This document shows positions 35,942 to 44,529 of a DNA stretch of 64,000 bases, piece after piece (the stretch's first letter is position 1; each line of letters opens with the position of its first letter). The translations under genes and the position numbers were made by a program. The notes beneath the pieces are model-generated. The model saw only the letters and a program-made list of their open reading frames with translations, searched no databases and had not been told where the DNA came from. The DNA is from Teichococcus wenyumeiae (GTDB taxonomy: Bacteria > Pseudomonadota > Alphaproteobacteria > Acetobacterales > Acetobacteraceae). The stretch covers positions 174,777-238,776 of the forward strand of contig NZ_RFLX01000005.1 in assembly GCF_003696345.1 (NCBI RefSeq), given 5' to 3'.

Positions 35942-36952
35942 ATGCTTCCTCGGAGCCATTATTTAGATTTGGAAGACGAGGCGAATCGTCTTGGCCGCAA
36001 GATTCCCCTGGTCTGGGTGCGTTCTACACAGAGCCGTATCGGCAATCTAGGCGACTCGTTGAGCAGCTTGGCAGTCGCGGTGCTGTCGGGATGCCCGATC
36101 GCCCATCAGGGCTTCACGACCAAAGCGCCCCGTTTGGTTGCGGTAGGCACCATCGCGCAGAACATGCGTGGATCAACCGTACATCTCTGGGGCACGGGGC
36201 TCGACGCAGGGCGCCGGGCCTTCGGCGATCGCATGGCGGCCTTTGCAGCGGCGCCCGACACAAATTACGTGGTCCATGCGGTTCGTGGCTCGCATACCCG
36301 TCAGGTCATGCTGCAGGCCGGCTTGCATGTCCCGCCGATCTTCGGCGACGCAGGTTGGTACATGCCGCGCATCATCAGCGACTACGGCATCGAGAAGAAA
36401 TACGAGCTGGGCGTCATCCCGCATATCTCCGCGATGGCCAGCAAGACTCCGGAAGTTGACCTACGCCCTGGCGCCAAACGCTTCCGCGCCTCAGAGACCG
36501 ATGGGATCAGGCTGTTTAATACCTTCCACGACGCCAGCTGGGCAGGATTCAAGAGCAAGTTCGAGGAGATGCTCTCCTGTAAGAGGATCATCACCACCTC
36601 CTTCCATGGCCTCATCATCGCGGATGCGTATCGCATTCCATGCATTTACTTTCCGCTTGGTAGCGGCGGAGTCAGGATCGCTGATGTGGAGCGGGACTCT
36701 AGGTTCGTAGATCACCGCGTTGCCGACTTCTATGCGGGCGGCGGGCGGAAGAAGCTTCCCGTCTTTTGTGGGGATGAGCATGAGGAGACCCAATGGGATA
36801 AGGTCATCGCGGCGATCGATGCTCATTACGAGCCTTTCACTCACCGTCATGAGACCAATTTCTTGGAAGCCTTCCCTTTCGAGCCTTCCGTCGACATCAG
36901 GGCCATCCAGTGGGATCTGGACGAGGCCAAGGCAGAGCAGGTGCCCTGGTGA
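35942..36952 (+). CDS. Polysaccharide pyruvyl transferase family protein
   Basis: A 336-residue protein of the PS_pyruv_trans family, which adds ketal-pyruvate to exopolysaccharide sugars or uses the same GT-B-like fold for related transfers. Key features: GNLGDSLSSLAVAVLSG at the start, LWGTGLDAGRR, AVRGSHTRQVMLQAG, FGDAGWY, and the strongly diagnostic ITTSFHGLIIADAYRIPC at about residues 218-236. AGGAG precedes the ATG. Codon use is clearly less GC-rich than in both neighbours and no polysaccharide operon adjoins, so it looks acquired as a single gene. Confidence 0.87.
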   Translation: MLPRSHYLDLEDEANRLGRKIPLVWVRSTQSRIGNLGDSLSSLAVAVLSGCPIAHQGFTTKAPRLVAVGTIAQNMRGSTVHLWGTGLDAGRRAFGDRMAAFAAAPDTNYVVHAVRGSHTRQVMLQAGLHVPPIFGDAGWYMPRIISDYGIEKKYELGVIPHISAMASKTPEVDLRPGAKRFRASETDGIRLFNTFHDASWAGFKSKFEEMLSCKRIITTSFHGLIIADAYRIPCIYFPLGSGGVRIADVERDSRFVDHRVADFYAGGGRKKLPVFCGDEHEETQWDKVIAAIDAHYEPFTHRHETNFLEAFPFEPSVDIRAIQWDLDEAKAEQVPW

Positions 36953-36974
36953 AAGCCACTTGGCATAGCCTTCC

Positions 36975-37730
36975 TCAGGACGGTGATGTCGGGGCCTGCA
37001 AGAAATACCGGTAGCGATACATCTCCCGCAGGCCGAGTTGGCGGTAGAGCGCGATGGCCGGTGCGTTATCGGCCGAGACCTGCAGCCAGGCCGTCTCCGC
37101 CCCCTGTGCCGCCGCCCAGGCCACCGCGGCGCCCAGCACGCGCCGTCCCAGCCCCTGGCGGCGGAAGTCCGGATGCACCGCCACGTCGAAGAGGCCGGCC
37201 AGGGTTCCATCCGCCGCCACCTGCGCCGTGGCCGCCGGGCGGCCGTCGAGGCGCAGCAGCATCCAGGCGGCGGGCACCATCATCAGCGCCGGGGCACGGG
37301 TCTTTTCCTCCCGCCGCGCCGGGGTCTGGTAATCGGCGGTGGCGATCACGGAGAGCCAGTCCTCGTCCGGCGCCGGCAGGGCCTGCGCCGCCGGGTCTTC
37401 GGCGGCGAAGCCGATGGGGCCGGCCATGACCACCGAGCCCTTGTCCGCGCGGTAGCCGCGCGCTTCCAGCGCTTCGGTCAGCCCCGGCGGGTCCAGCGGC
37501 GTGGAACGGAAGCGGGCGGCCAGGCCCAGCCGCGCGTAATGCGCCTCGATGCGGGTGATGCGCGCCTCCAGCTCCGGGTCCGGCGCGGCGGACAGGGAGC
37601 TGGTGGCATTGGCGCGCCCGGTGCCGCCCAGGAAGGCCCGCAGCAGGAAGGGCCCGTCGAAGCCGGTGCGCGCCGCCGGCACTGCGGAATGGGAAGCGAG
37701 TTCGAGCTGCGTCACACTGGGTTCGGGCAT
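36975..37730 (-). CDS. GNAT family N-acetyltransferase
   Basis: A 251-residue protein with the GNAT fold in the C-terminal half: GLFDVAVHPDFRRQGLGRRV holds the acetyl-CoA pyrophosphate loop (RRQGLG) at about residues 186-191, followed by ETAWLQVSADNAPAIALYRQ and LGLREMYRYRY. The N-terminal half (about 1-130) is a degenerate GNAT-like repeat. The acceptor is unknown. The start at 37730 was chosen because the conserved region begins soon after; longer frames are spurious. It converges with the pyruvyl transferase gene. Confidence 0.85.
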   Translation of the reverse strand: MPEPSVTQLELASHSAVPAARTGFDGPFLLRAFLGGTGRANATSSLSAAPDPELEARITRIEAHYARLGLAARFRSTPLDPPGLTEALEARGYRADKGSVVMAGPIGFAAEDPAAQALPAPDEDWLSVIATADYQTPARREEKTRAPALMMVPAAWMLLRLDGRPAATAQVAADGTLAGLFDVAVHPDFRRQGLGRRVLGAAVAWAAAQGAETAWLQVSADNAPAIALYRQLGLREMYRYRYFLQAPTSPS

Positions 37731-38009
37731 CGGCGTCTCCGGCAGGGCACGGGTTCGGCGCCCGTGGCTCAGCCGGTGCCGCCGTAACGCGCGGGTGTCA
37801 ACCGGTGGCCGCGAGCTCACCGCCGCGCAGGCGCTGGACCGGCACGACCGCCAAGGCGCCGAGCAGGCGCTGGATGCACTGCATCCACCCGCCTGAACCC
37901 GCCATCCTGTGAAGGCCCCCCGCCTTGGCGCGGGCGGCCCTTTGCGGCACAAGCACCGGCGGATGAGCGGGCCGCCGGACACCCGCGCCCGCCCGGCAGG
38001 AGGCGCGGC

Positions 38010-38888
38010 ATGAGCGATCGGCACAGCATCGGCACGGCGGGGATCACCGCCACCATCAAGCCGGAGGGCGCGGAGCTTTGCAGCCTGCGCGACGGCGAGG
38101 GCGAGGAACTGCTCTGGCAGGCCGGACCGGAATGGCCGCGCCATGCCCCCGTGCTGTTTCCCGTGGTGGGCAAGCTGGCCGGCGATACCCTGCGCCACGC
38201 GGGCCGGGAATACCGCGTGACGCAGCATGGCTTCGCCCGCGACAGCCTCTTCACCTGGGCGGAGCGCGAGGCGCACCGCGCCGTGCTGCGGCTGGAAGAC
38301 AGCGAGGCCACCCGCGCCGCCTATCCCTTCCCTTTCCGGCTGGAGATGATCTACGCGGCGGAGGGTTCCACGCTTTCCGTCACCACCCGCGTCACCAACC
38401 CCGGCGATGCGGTGCTGCCCTGCGGCGTCGGCGCGCATCCCGCCTTCCGCTGGCCGCTGGCGGCCGGGGTGGCCAAGGAAGCCCATCTGCTGGAATTCGA
38501 TGCCCGCGAGACCGGCCCCGCGCTGTCGGTGCAGGATGCGCTGCTGGGGACGGAAAAGCCGCTGCCCTTCGATGGCCGCGTGCTGCCGCTTTCCCCGGAC
38601 CTCTTCGCGCAGGACGCGCTGGTGATGCCGGGTGTCGCCAGCCGCTCGGTGCGCTTCGTGGCCCCGGGGGCGGAAGGCGAGGTCGCCAAGGCCATCACCG
38701 TCTCCTGGGAAGGCTTCAAGGACCTCGGCATCTGGTCCAAGCCGGGGGGCGCCCCTTTCCTGTGCATCGAACCCTGGTTCAGCATGGCCAGCCCGGTGGG
38801 CTGGGACGGCGAGATCGCGGAAAAGCCCGGCATCCTGCTGCTGCCGCCGGGCGAGAGCCGCGACTTCACCTGGCGCGTGGCGGTCTAG
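38010..38888 (+). CDS. Aldose 1-epimerase family protein
   Basis: A 292-residue member of the galactose mutarotase-like superfamily, the YeaD/LacX-like branch. ITATIKPEGAELCSLRDGEG, HAPVLFPVVGKLAGD, TQHGFARDSLF and CGVGAHPAFRWPL hold the conserved substrate His and flanking residues, and PFLCIEPWFSMASP the acidic residue region near the C-terminus. It would speed interconversion of sugar anomers, possibly of a hexose 6-phosphate. The ATG at 38010 follows AGGAGGCGGC. Confidence 0.9.
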   Translation: MSDRHSIGTAGITATIKPEGAELCSLRDGEGEELLWQAGPEWPRHAPVLFPVVGKLAGDTLRHAGREYRVTQHGFARDSLFTWAEREAHRAVLRLEDSEATRAAYPFPFRLEMIYAAEGSTLSVTTRVTNPGDAVLPCGVGAHPAFRWPLAAGVAKEAHLLEFDARETGPALSVQDALLGTEKPLPFDGRVLPLSPDLFAQDALVMPGVASRSVRFVAPGAEGEVAKAITVSWEGFKDLGIWSKPGGAPFLCIEPWFSMASPVGWDGEIAEKPGILLLPPGESRDFTWRVAV

Positions 38889-38915
38889 CCAGGGCGCCAG
38901 GCTGGCACGAAGGCC

Positions 38916-39992
38916 TCATCCCGCGGGCAGCGGGTTGAGCCCAGGACGCTTGCGCTGGCGCAGCATGTGAATCAGCGGCCGCTCGACCACGGCCCACATC
39001 ACCAGCCCGCCCAGGATGCCGCTCAGCGCCAGCAGGACGAACTGCGGAAAGGGCGGCAGGTGCAGGTTCAGCTTCGTCAGCAGCATGACCTGCCAGGCCA
39101 CGCCGATGCACGGAATGTGGAAGAGGTAGAGCGAATAGGAGGCGGAGCCCAGGATCGTCAGGGGCGTGGGGACCCGGAGCAGGTTCCGCCGTTCCGCTTC
39201 CGCGAGGCCCAGCACGATCAGGGCCGAAGGCAGGCCATAGGCGAAGCGCGCCGTGGTGCCATAGCCATCCAGAAGCGCCATGTTCTCCAGCCCGCTGGCC
39301 AGGCCGAAAGCGCCCAGCCCCAGCGTCAGGACCAGGCGGGGTGAGGAAATGGCGCCGGAGCGGAACAGCCAGGCGGCCGCGATACCGAACAGGAATTCGA
39401 GGTTGTAGGGACTGAAGACCATGGCAGGCAGAAGGCCTTCGCCTTCCTGGCCGGCCATGGTGACGATGCCGGCTAGCCAGGCGGCAAGCACCGTCAGGCC
39501 GGCATGGCGGCTCACGATCAGCACGGCGAAGATCAGGTAGAACAGCACTTCGAACTTCAGCGTCCAGGCCACGCCCACCAGCAGTTCGCCGTCCAGGGGC
39601 AACAAGGTGAAGGACCGCAGGAAGGTGGCGGTGGAGGGCATGCCATGGCTGCCCAGCGCGGCCATGACCATCGCCAGCGCCAGGGCCACCCAGTAGGTCG
39701 GCATCAGCCGCGTGAAGCGCTGCCTGGCATAGCGCCGGATCTGCTCCGGCCGGTCGATATCGGCGGAATGCACGAAGAAAATGATGAAGCCGCTGATGAC
39801 GAAGAAGAAATCCACCCCGGCATGGCCAAACTGCAGTACCGCCTTGAGTGCCGGCACAGCGGTGGCTTGATTGAGGTGCAATACCGTGTGGTAGAGGATC
39901 ACCAGAACAGCCGCGATGCCGCGCCCGGCCTCAATCCCTGACAATCTCCGCGGTTGGCTCGCCTCAACTTTCCCAAACAGACCAAACAGCAT
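38916..39992 (-). CDS. Acyltransferase family 3 membrane protein
   Basis: A 358-residue protein with about ten transmembrane helices and the Acyl_transf_3 (OafA/ExoZ-like) pattern: GIEAGRGIAAVLVILYHTV near residue 20 with the conserved His, then HAGVDFFFVISGFIIFF and RRYARQRFTRLMPTYWVALA. Such enzymes O-acylate surface polysaccharides across the inner membrane. ATG at 39992 is well supported by TGGAGGTGCGG. It stands alone, with an AT-rich upstream region (about 40000-40110) that should contain its promoter. Confidence 0.92.
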   Translation of the reverse strand: MLFGLFGKVEASQPRRLSGIEAGRGIAAVLVILYHTVLHLNQATAVPALKAVLQFGHAGVDFFFVISGFIIFFVHSADIDRPEQIRRYARQRFTRLMPTYWVALALAMVMAALGSHGMPSTATFLRSFTLLPLDGELLVGVAWTLKFEVLFYLIFAVLIVSRHAGLTVLAAWLAGIVTMAGQEGEGLLPAMVFSPYNLEFLFGIAAAWLFRSGAISSPRLVLTLGLGAFGLASGLENMALLDGYGTTARFAYGLPSALIVLGLAEAERRNLLRVPTPLTILGSASYSLYLFHIPCIGVAWQVMLLTKLNLHLPPFPQFVLLALSGILGGLVMWAVVERPLIHMLRQRKRPGLNPLPAG

Positions 39993-40123
39993 ATCCGCAC
40001 CTCCAGGCGCAGAAGTGCATGCCGAATTCGTTACATCAACGTAAAAAAGATGCAAAAATGAGACGAAGTGGCGTGGATAATCTGATTTTTATCCGCCACT
40101 TCGCCAGATACTAACCAGAAGGT

Positions 40124-40561
40124 TTAGAAGCCGCTGTTCGGCATGTTGCGCACAAAGGCGCGCCAGTCATGCTTGCGGGCCGCCGCGCGCTCCGTGCCAT
40201 CGGGCAGCTTGGCATAGAGCGTCAGCGCATCCTTGGCCCAGAGCGCGTCGAAATTGGCCTCGTTCTCCAGCGCCAGGGCGGCGCTGCGCTCGAAGACGCC
40301 AGCCTTCACGCGCGGCTGGATCTTCATGACCCAGTAGATGGTGCCCACCGCCAGGATCAGCGCGCCGACATAGAAATGCACCAGCCAGATGCCCAGCAGG
40401 CTGGCCACCAGCAGCAGCGACAGCGGCCAGACATTCTCGCCCTGGTGATAGACCGGGGAGCCCGGGGTGTTCATCTTGCGGATATGCACGCCGAGCTGCA
40501 CCTCGCCACGGTCGATCATGCCGCGGAGGGCTTCCAATTCCGTCATAGGCTCCTGGCTCAC
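40124..40561 (-). CDS. Uncharacterised small membrane protein after the Yej ATPase
   Basis: A 145-residue protein I do not recognise. A soluble N-terminal part (about 1-45) is followed by two closely spaced hydrophobic helices (VWPLSLLLVASLLGIWLVHF and VGALILAVGTIYWVM) and a charged C-terminal tail. The GTG at 40561 overlaps the ATPase stop by four bases (GTGA); an ATG at 40546 just after AGGAG is an alternative. The overlap ties it to the peptide transporter operon. It might assist the transporter or be a neighbour of convenience. Confidence 0.75.
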   Translation of the reverse strand: MSQEPMTELEALRGMIDRGEVQLGVHIRKMNTPGSPVYHQGENVWPLSLLLVASLLGIWLVHFYVGALILAVGTIYWVMKIQPRVKAGVFERSAALALENEANFDALWAKDALTLYAKLPDGTERAAARKHDWRAFVRNMPNSGF

Positions 40562-42138
40562 ACTTCGAAGGCTGCGCGCATCAGGGCCTGGGTATAGGCC
40601 TCTCGCGGGGCGCGCAACACCGCATCGGCATCGCCGCTCTCCACCACCTTGCCGCCCTTCAGCACCATGATCCGGTGCGCCATGGCCCGCACCACCCGCA
40701 GGTCGTGGCTGATGAAGAGGTAAGCGAGCCTGTGCCGCGCCTGCAGGCCGCGCAGTAGTTCCACCACCTGCGCCTGCACCGAGACATCCAGCGCGCTGGT
40801 CGGCTCGTCCAGCACCAGCAGGCGCGGGTTCAGCACCAGCGCACGGGCGATGGCGACGCGCTGCCGCTGCCCGCCGCTGAATTCATGCGGGTAGCGCGTG
40901 GCCGTGGCGGGGTCGAGCCCCACCTCCTCCAGCGCCCCCTTCACCCGCGCTTCCCGCTGCGCCCGGCTGAGTTCCGGGGCATGCACCGCCAGCCCCTCCT
41001 CCACGATCTCCGCCACGCTCATGCGCGGAGAAAGCGAGCCATAGGGGTCCTGGAACACCACCTGCATCCGTGCCCGCAAGGGCCGCAACTGCGCGCGGGA
41101 CAGGCCCTGGATCGGCTGGCCCTCGAATCGCACCAGACCCTCGCCGCGCTCCAGCTGCAACAGACTCAGCCCCAGCGTGGTCTTGCCGGAACCGCTTTCC
41201 CCCACCAGCCCCAGCGTCTCGCCCTCCCGCAGATTGAAGGAGACGCCGTCCACCGCGCGCACCTCGCCGACCTTCCGCCGCAGCAGCCCGCGCCGGATCG
41301 GGAAATGCACTTTTATCTGCTCAGCCTCCAGCACCACGGGGGCGCTGGGCGGCACCGGCTCCGGCTTCCCGCGCGGTTCCGTCGCCAGCAGCATTTTTGT
41401 GTATTCGTGCTGCGGGTCACCCAGCACCTGCGCCGCCGGCCCCTGCTCCACCACCCGGCCATGGCGCATCACCACCACATGGTCCGCATGCCGCCGCACG
41501 ATGGACAGGTCATGCGTGATCAGCAGCATCGCCATGTTCAGGCGCTGCTTCAACTGGCCCAGCAGTTCCAGGATCTGCGCCTGGATGGTGACATCCAGCG
41601 CCGTGGTCGGCTCATCCGCGATCAGCAGCTTCGGGTCATTGGCCAGCGCCGCCGCGATCATCACGCGCTGCCGCTGCCCACCCGAAAGCTGGTGCGGAAA
41701 GGCATCCAGCCGGCGCGCCGGGTCCGGCAGCCCCGCACGCTCCAGCAACGCGATCACCCGCGCCCGCAGCGCCGCGCCGCGCAGGGGCTGGTGCAGCGTC
41801 ACCGCCTCCCCCACCTGGCGGCCGATGCTGTGCAGCGGGTTCAGCGAGGTCATCGGCTCCTGGAACACCATGCCCGCCACGCTGCCGCGCAGCCGCTGCA
41901 ACTCGGCCGGGCTGGCCTGCAGCACGTCGGTGCCATCCAGCAACACGCGCCCCGCCGGATTGGTGCCGCCCGATCCTAACAACCGCAGGCAGGACAGCGC
42001 CGTGACGCTCTTGCCCGAGCCGGATTCGCCGACCAGCGCCACCGTCTGGCCGGGCGAGACGCTGAAGCTGACCTCGCGCACCACCTCCTGGCCGCGGAAG
42101 GCGACGGACAGGTCCTGGACTTCGAGGATAGGCTTCAT
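40558..42138 (-). CDS. yejF: Peptide ABC transporter double ATP-binding protein (YejF-like)
   Basis: A 526-residue protein with two complete ABC ATPase domains in one chain. Domain 1: Walker A ALVGESGSGKSVTALS near residue 37, signature LSGGQRQRVMIAAAL, Walker B LLIADEPTTALD. Domain 2 (from about 285): Walker A GLVGESGSGKTTLGLS, signature FSGGQRQRVAIARAL, Walker B LLVLDEPTSALD. An oligopeptide-type C-terminal extension follows domain 1. It is the energy unit of the Yej-type oligopeptide importer encoded just upstream. A 34-bp inverted repeat lies between it and the permease gene. Confidence 0.95.
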   Translation of the reverse strand: MKPILEVQDLSVAFRGQEVVREVSFSVSPGQTVALVGESGSGKSVTALSCLRLLGSGGTNPAGRVLLDGTDVLQASPAELQRLRGSVAGMVFQEPMTSLNPLHSIGRQVGEAVTLHQPLRGAALRARVIALLERAGLPDPARRLDAFPHQLSGGQRQRVMIAAALANDPKLLIADEPTTALDVTIQAQILELLGQLKQRLNMAMLLITHDLSIVRRHADHVVVMRHGRVVEQGPAAQVLGDPQHEYTKMLLATEPRGKPEPVPPSAPVVLEAEQIKVHFPIRRGLLRRKVGEVRAVDGVSFNLREGETLGLVGESGSGKTTLGLSLLQLERGEGLVRFEGQPIQGLSRAQLRPLRARMQVVFQDPYGSLSPRMSVAEIVEEGLAVHAPELSRAQREARVKGALEEVGLDPATATRYPHEFSGGQRQRVAIARALVLNPRLLVLDEPTSALDVSVQAQVVELLRGLQARHRLAYLFISHDLRVVRAMAHRIMVLKGGKVVESGDADAVLRAPREAYTQALMRAAFEV

Positions 42139-42166
42139 GCCGCTGGCGCCAGGAAGGACGAGAAGG

Positions 42167-42200
42167 CTGGGGTGGAAAGTCCACCCCAGACCCCGCTTCG
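42167..42200 (+). repeat. Class A palindromic repeat unit A8 (GTGGA core, no outer hairpin)
   Basis: Core arms CTGGGGTGGA (42167-42176) and TCCACCCCAG (42180-42189), then ACCCCGCTTCG. The whole 34 bases are exactly the reverse complement of A9 at 42325-42358. It lies 29 bases upstream of the yejF-like start on the opposite strand sense. Confidence 0.85.
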
Positions 42201-42324
42201 CATTGGTGCTTCGGCGGAGGCGGCAGCGCGGGCGGGCTGCGAGAGGTCTTTGAACATCATCCCCACCGGGCCGCGCGCGCTGCGGTGGGTCGTGGCGGCA
42301 CGGGCGGTGCAGCCCGCTCCAACT

Positions 42325-42358
42325 CGAAGCGGGGTCTGGGGTGGACTTTCCACCCCAG
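42325..42358 (-). repeat. Class A palindromic repeat unit A9 (GTGGA core)
   Basis: Core arms CTGGGGTGGA (42336-42345) and TCCACCCCAG (42349-42358). It sits 18 bases after the stop of the yejE-like permease. With A8 it forms the only homotypic class A pair in the window, and the only class A pair between two genes of one operon. Confidence 0.85.
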
Positions 42359-42376
42359 TCTTTCTCTTCCACAGCA

Positions 42377-43408
42377 TCATCGCTCGCCTCCCGGCAGCTT
42401 GCGCGGATCGAAGGCGTCGCGCACCGCCTCGCCGATGAAGATCAGCAGGGTCAGCACGCCGCCCAGCACCACGAAGGCGGTGATGCCCAGCCAGGGCGCC
42501 TGCAGGTTGTTCTTGCCCTGGTTCACCAGTTCGCCCAGCGAGGGCGAGCCCGGCGGCAGGCCGAAGCCGAGGAAGTCGAGCGAGGCCAGGATGGTGACGG
42601 AGCCCGAGAGCAGGAAGGGCAGGAAGGTCAGCGTGGCCACCATGGCATTGGGCAGGATGTGGCGCAGCATGACGCGGCTGTCGGAAACGCCCAGTGCCTT
42701 GGCGGCGCGCACGTAATCCAGGTTGCGGCCGCGCAGGAATTCGGCGCGCACCACGCCGGTCAGCGCCATCCAGGAGAACAGCAGCAGGAAGACCAGCAGC
42801 GTCCAGAAGCCGGGCTCGATGATGGAAGAGAGGATGATCAGCAGGAAAAGCTGCGGCATCCCGGACCAGATCTCGATGAAGCGCTGGAAGCCGAGATCGA
42901 CCCAGCCGCCGTAATAGCCCTGCACCGCGCCGGCCAGGATGCCGATGACGGAACTGGCCAGGGTCAGCGCGAAGCCGAAGAGGACGGAAATGCGGAAGCC
43001 CCAGATGATGCGGGCGAGCACGTCGCGCGACTGGTCGTCGGTGCCCAGCGGGTTGCGCCAGGAAGGGGGCGAGGGCGCGGGCTGGCCGAGGTCGCGGATG
43101 ATGGTGTCATAGCGATAGGGCACGGCGGGCCAGATGGCCCAGCCGCGCTTCTCGATTTCCTCGCGCAGGATGGGGTCGCGCCAGACAGCCTCGGTGGGGA
43201 AGCCGTCGGAAAGGATGTCGCTTTCCGCGTAGCTGCGCAGCACGGGGAAGAACCACTTGCCTTCCACGCGGGCGACGATGGGGCGGTCGTTGGCGACGAA
43301 TTCGGCGCCGAGCGTCAGCACGAACAGCACCGCGAAGATCCAGAGGGAGACCCAGCCGCGCCGGTTGGCGCGGAAGTTCTGCAGGCGACGGCGCAGAATG
43401 GGCGTCAT
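42377..43408 (-). CDS. yejE: Peptide ABC transporter permease (YejE-like)
   Basis: A 343-residue inner-membrane permease. After a short basic N-terminus comes helix 1 (GWVSLWIFAVLFVLTLGAEF), then the large periplasmic loop typical of YejE, with KWFFPVLRSYAESDILSDGF and NPLGTDDQSRDVLARIIWGF. The binding-protein-dependent transport domain follows, with the EAA-like loop DYVRAAKALGVSDSRVMLRH. The ATG at 43408 is one base from the stop of the upstream permease gene, so they are coupled. Confidence 0.95.
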   Translation of the reverse strand: MTPILRRRLQNFRANRRGWVSLWIFAVLFVLTLGAEFVANDRPIVARVEGKWFFPVLRSYAESDILSDGFPTEAVWRDPILREEIEKRGWAIWPAVPYRYDTIIRDLGQPAPSPPSWRNPLGTDDQSRDVLARIIWGFRISVLFGFALTLASSVIGILAGAVQGYYGGWVDLGFQRFIEIWSGMPQLFLLIILSSIIEPGFWTLLVFLLLFSWMALTGVVRAEFLRGRNLDYVRAAKALGVSDSRVMLRHILPNAMVATLTFLPFLLSGSVTILASLDFLGFGLPPGSPSLGELVNQGKNNLQAPWLGITAFVVLGGVLTLLIFIGEAVRDAFDPRKLPGGER

Positions 43409-43409
43409 G

Positions 43410-44522
43410 TCAGCGCCGTGCCTCGAAGTCGATGCGCGGGTCGATGAGGGTATAGGTGATGTCACCGATGATCTGCATCACCAGCCCCAGCAGGGTGAAG
43501 ATGTAGAGGGTGCCGAACATCACCGGGTAGTCGCGGCGGATGGCGCTCTCGAAGCCCAGCAGGCCCAGGCCATCGAGCGAGAAGACGATCTCCACCAGCA
43601 GCGCGCCGGTGAAGAGGATGCCGATGAAGGCGGCGGGGAAGCCGGCGATGATCAGCAGCATGGCGTTGCGGAAGACATGGCCATAAAGCACGCGCTTTTC
43701 CCCCGCCCCCTTGGCGCGGGCGGAAAGGACGTATTGCTTGCCGATCTCGTCCATGAAGCTGTTCTTGGTCAGCATGGTCAGGCTGGCGAAGCCGCCGATG
43801 ACGAGCGAGATGGTGGGCAGCACCATGTGCCAGCCGTAATCCAGCGCGCGCTGCCAGAAGGGCCAGTCGGCGGAGCCCGATGTGGTCAGGCCGCGCAGCG
43901 GGAAGATCTGCAGGAAGGACCCGCCGGCGAAGAGCACGACGAGGAGGATGGCGAAGAGGAACCCGGGCACCGCATAGCCCACCAGCACGGCGGCCGAGGT
44001 CCAGAAATCGAAGCGCGAGCCATCCCGCACCGCCTTGGCGATGCCGAGCGGGATGGAGATGAAATAGATCAGCAGCGTGGACCAGAGGCCGAGGGAGACC
44101 GAGACCGGCAGCTTCTCCAGCAGCAGGTCCAGCACCGGGCGGCCCTGGAACAGGCTCTGGCCGAAGTCGAAGCGCAGGTAGCCCTTCAGCATGGTCCAGA
44201 AGCGTTCATGCGCCGGCTTGTCGAAGCCGAAGGCGCGCTCGATCTCGGCCACCACGGCGGGGTCCAGCCCGCGCGCGCCGCGATAGGTGCCGACCGGGCC
44301 GCCACCTCCCCCTCCGCCGCCCCCGCCACCCGGGACGCGGACCTCGCCGCCGCCCTCGCCAGAGAGGCGGCCGATGGCGCTGCCGCCCTGGCCGCGCAGC
44401 TCCGCCAGCATCTGCTCCACCGGCCCGCCGGGGGCGAATTGCACGACGGCGAAATTGATCAGGATGATGCCGAACAGCGTCGGCACCAGCAGCGCCAGCC
44501 GGCGGAGGAGATAGGCGCCCAC
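43410..44522 (-). CDS. yejB: Peptide ABC transporter permease (YejB-like) with a polyglycine insert
   Basis: A 370-residue inner-membrane permease of the DppB/YejB class: first helix [20 protein letters not shown] followed by [10 protein letters not shown], and a C-terminal transport domain with [20 protein letters not shown]. Between the first helix and the domain, about residues 55-75, there is a Gly-rich insert with a run of 11 glycines; E. coli YejB has a loop here, but I know of no such run. The start is GTG at 44522. The yejA-like gene ends 7 bases upstream. Confidence 0.95.
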   Translation of the reverse strand: MGAYLLRRLALLVPTLFGIILINFAVVQFAPGGPVEQMLAELRGQGGSAIGRLSGEGGGEVRVPGGGGGGGGGGGPVGTYRGARGLDPAVVAEIERAFGFDKPAHERFWTMLKGYLRFDFGQSLFQGRPVLDLLLEKLPVSVSLGLWSTLLIYFISIPLGIAKAVRDGSRFDFWTSAAVLVGYAVPGFLFAILLVVLFAGGSFLQIFPLRGLTTSGSADWPFWQRALDYGWHMVLPTISLVIGGFASLTMLTKNSFMDEIGKQYVLSARAKGAGEKRVLYGHVFRNAMLLIIAGFPAAFIGILFTGALLVEIVFSLDGLGLLGFESAIRRDYPVMFGTLYIFTLLGLVMQIIGDITYTLIDPRIDFEARR

Positions 44523-44529
44523 GCGTCGG

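Noticed and set aside
42171-42355. Inverted repeat considered as ends of an insertion sequence
   Set aside because: The 124 bases between the arms hold no transposase and no flanking target duplication is visible; the arms match the class A repeat family instead.
44287-44340. GGN/CCN tract considered as a sequencing artefact or frameshift
   Set aside because: The reading frame continues correctly on both sides and both permease halves are intact.
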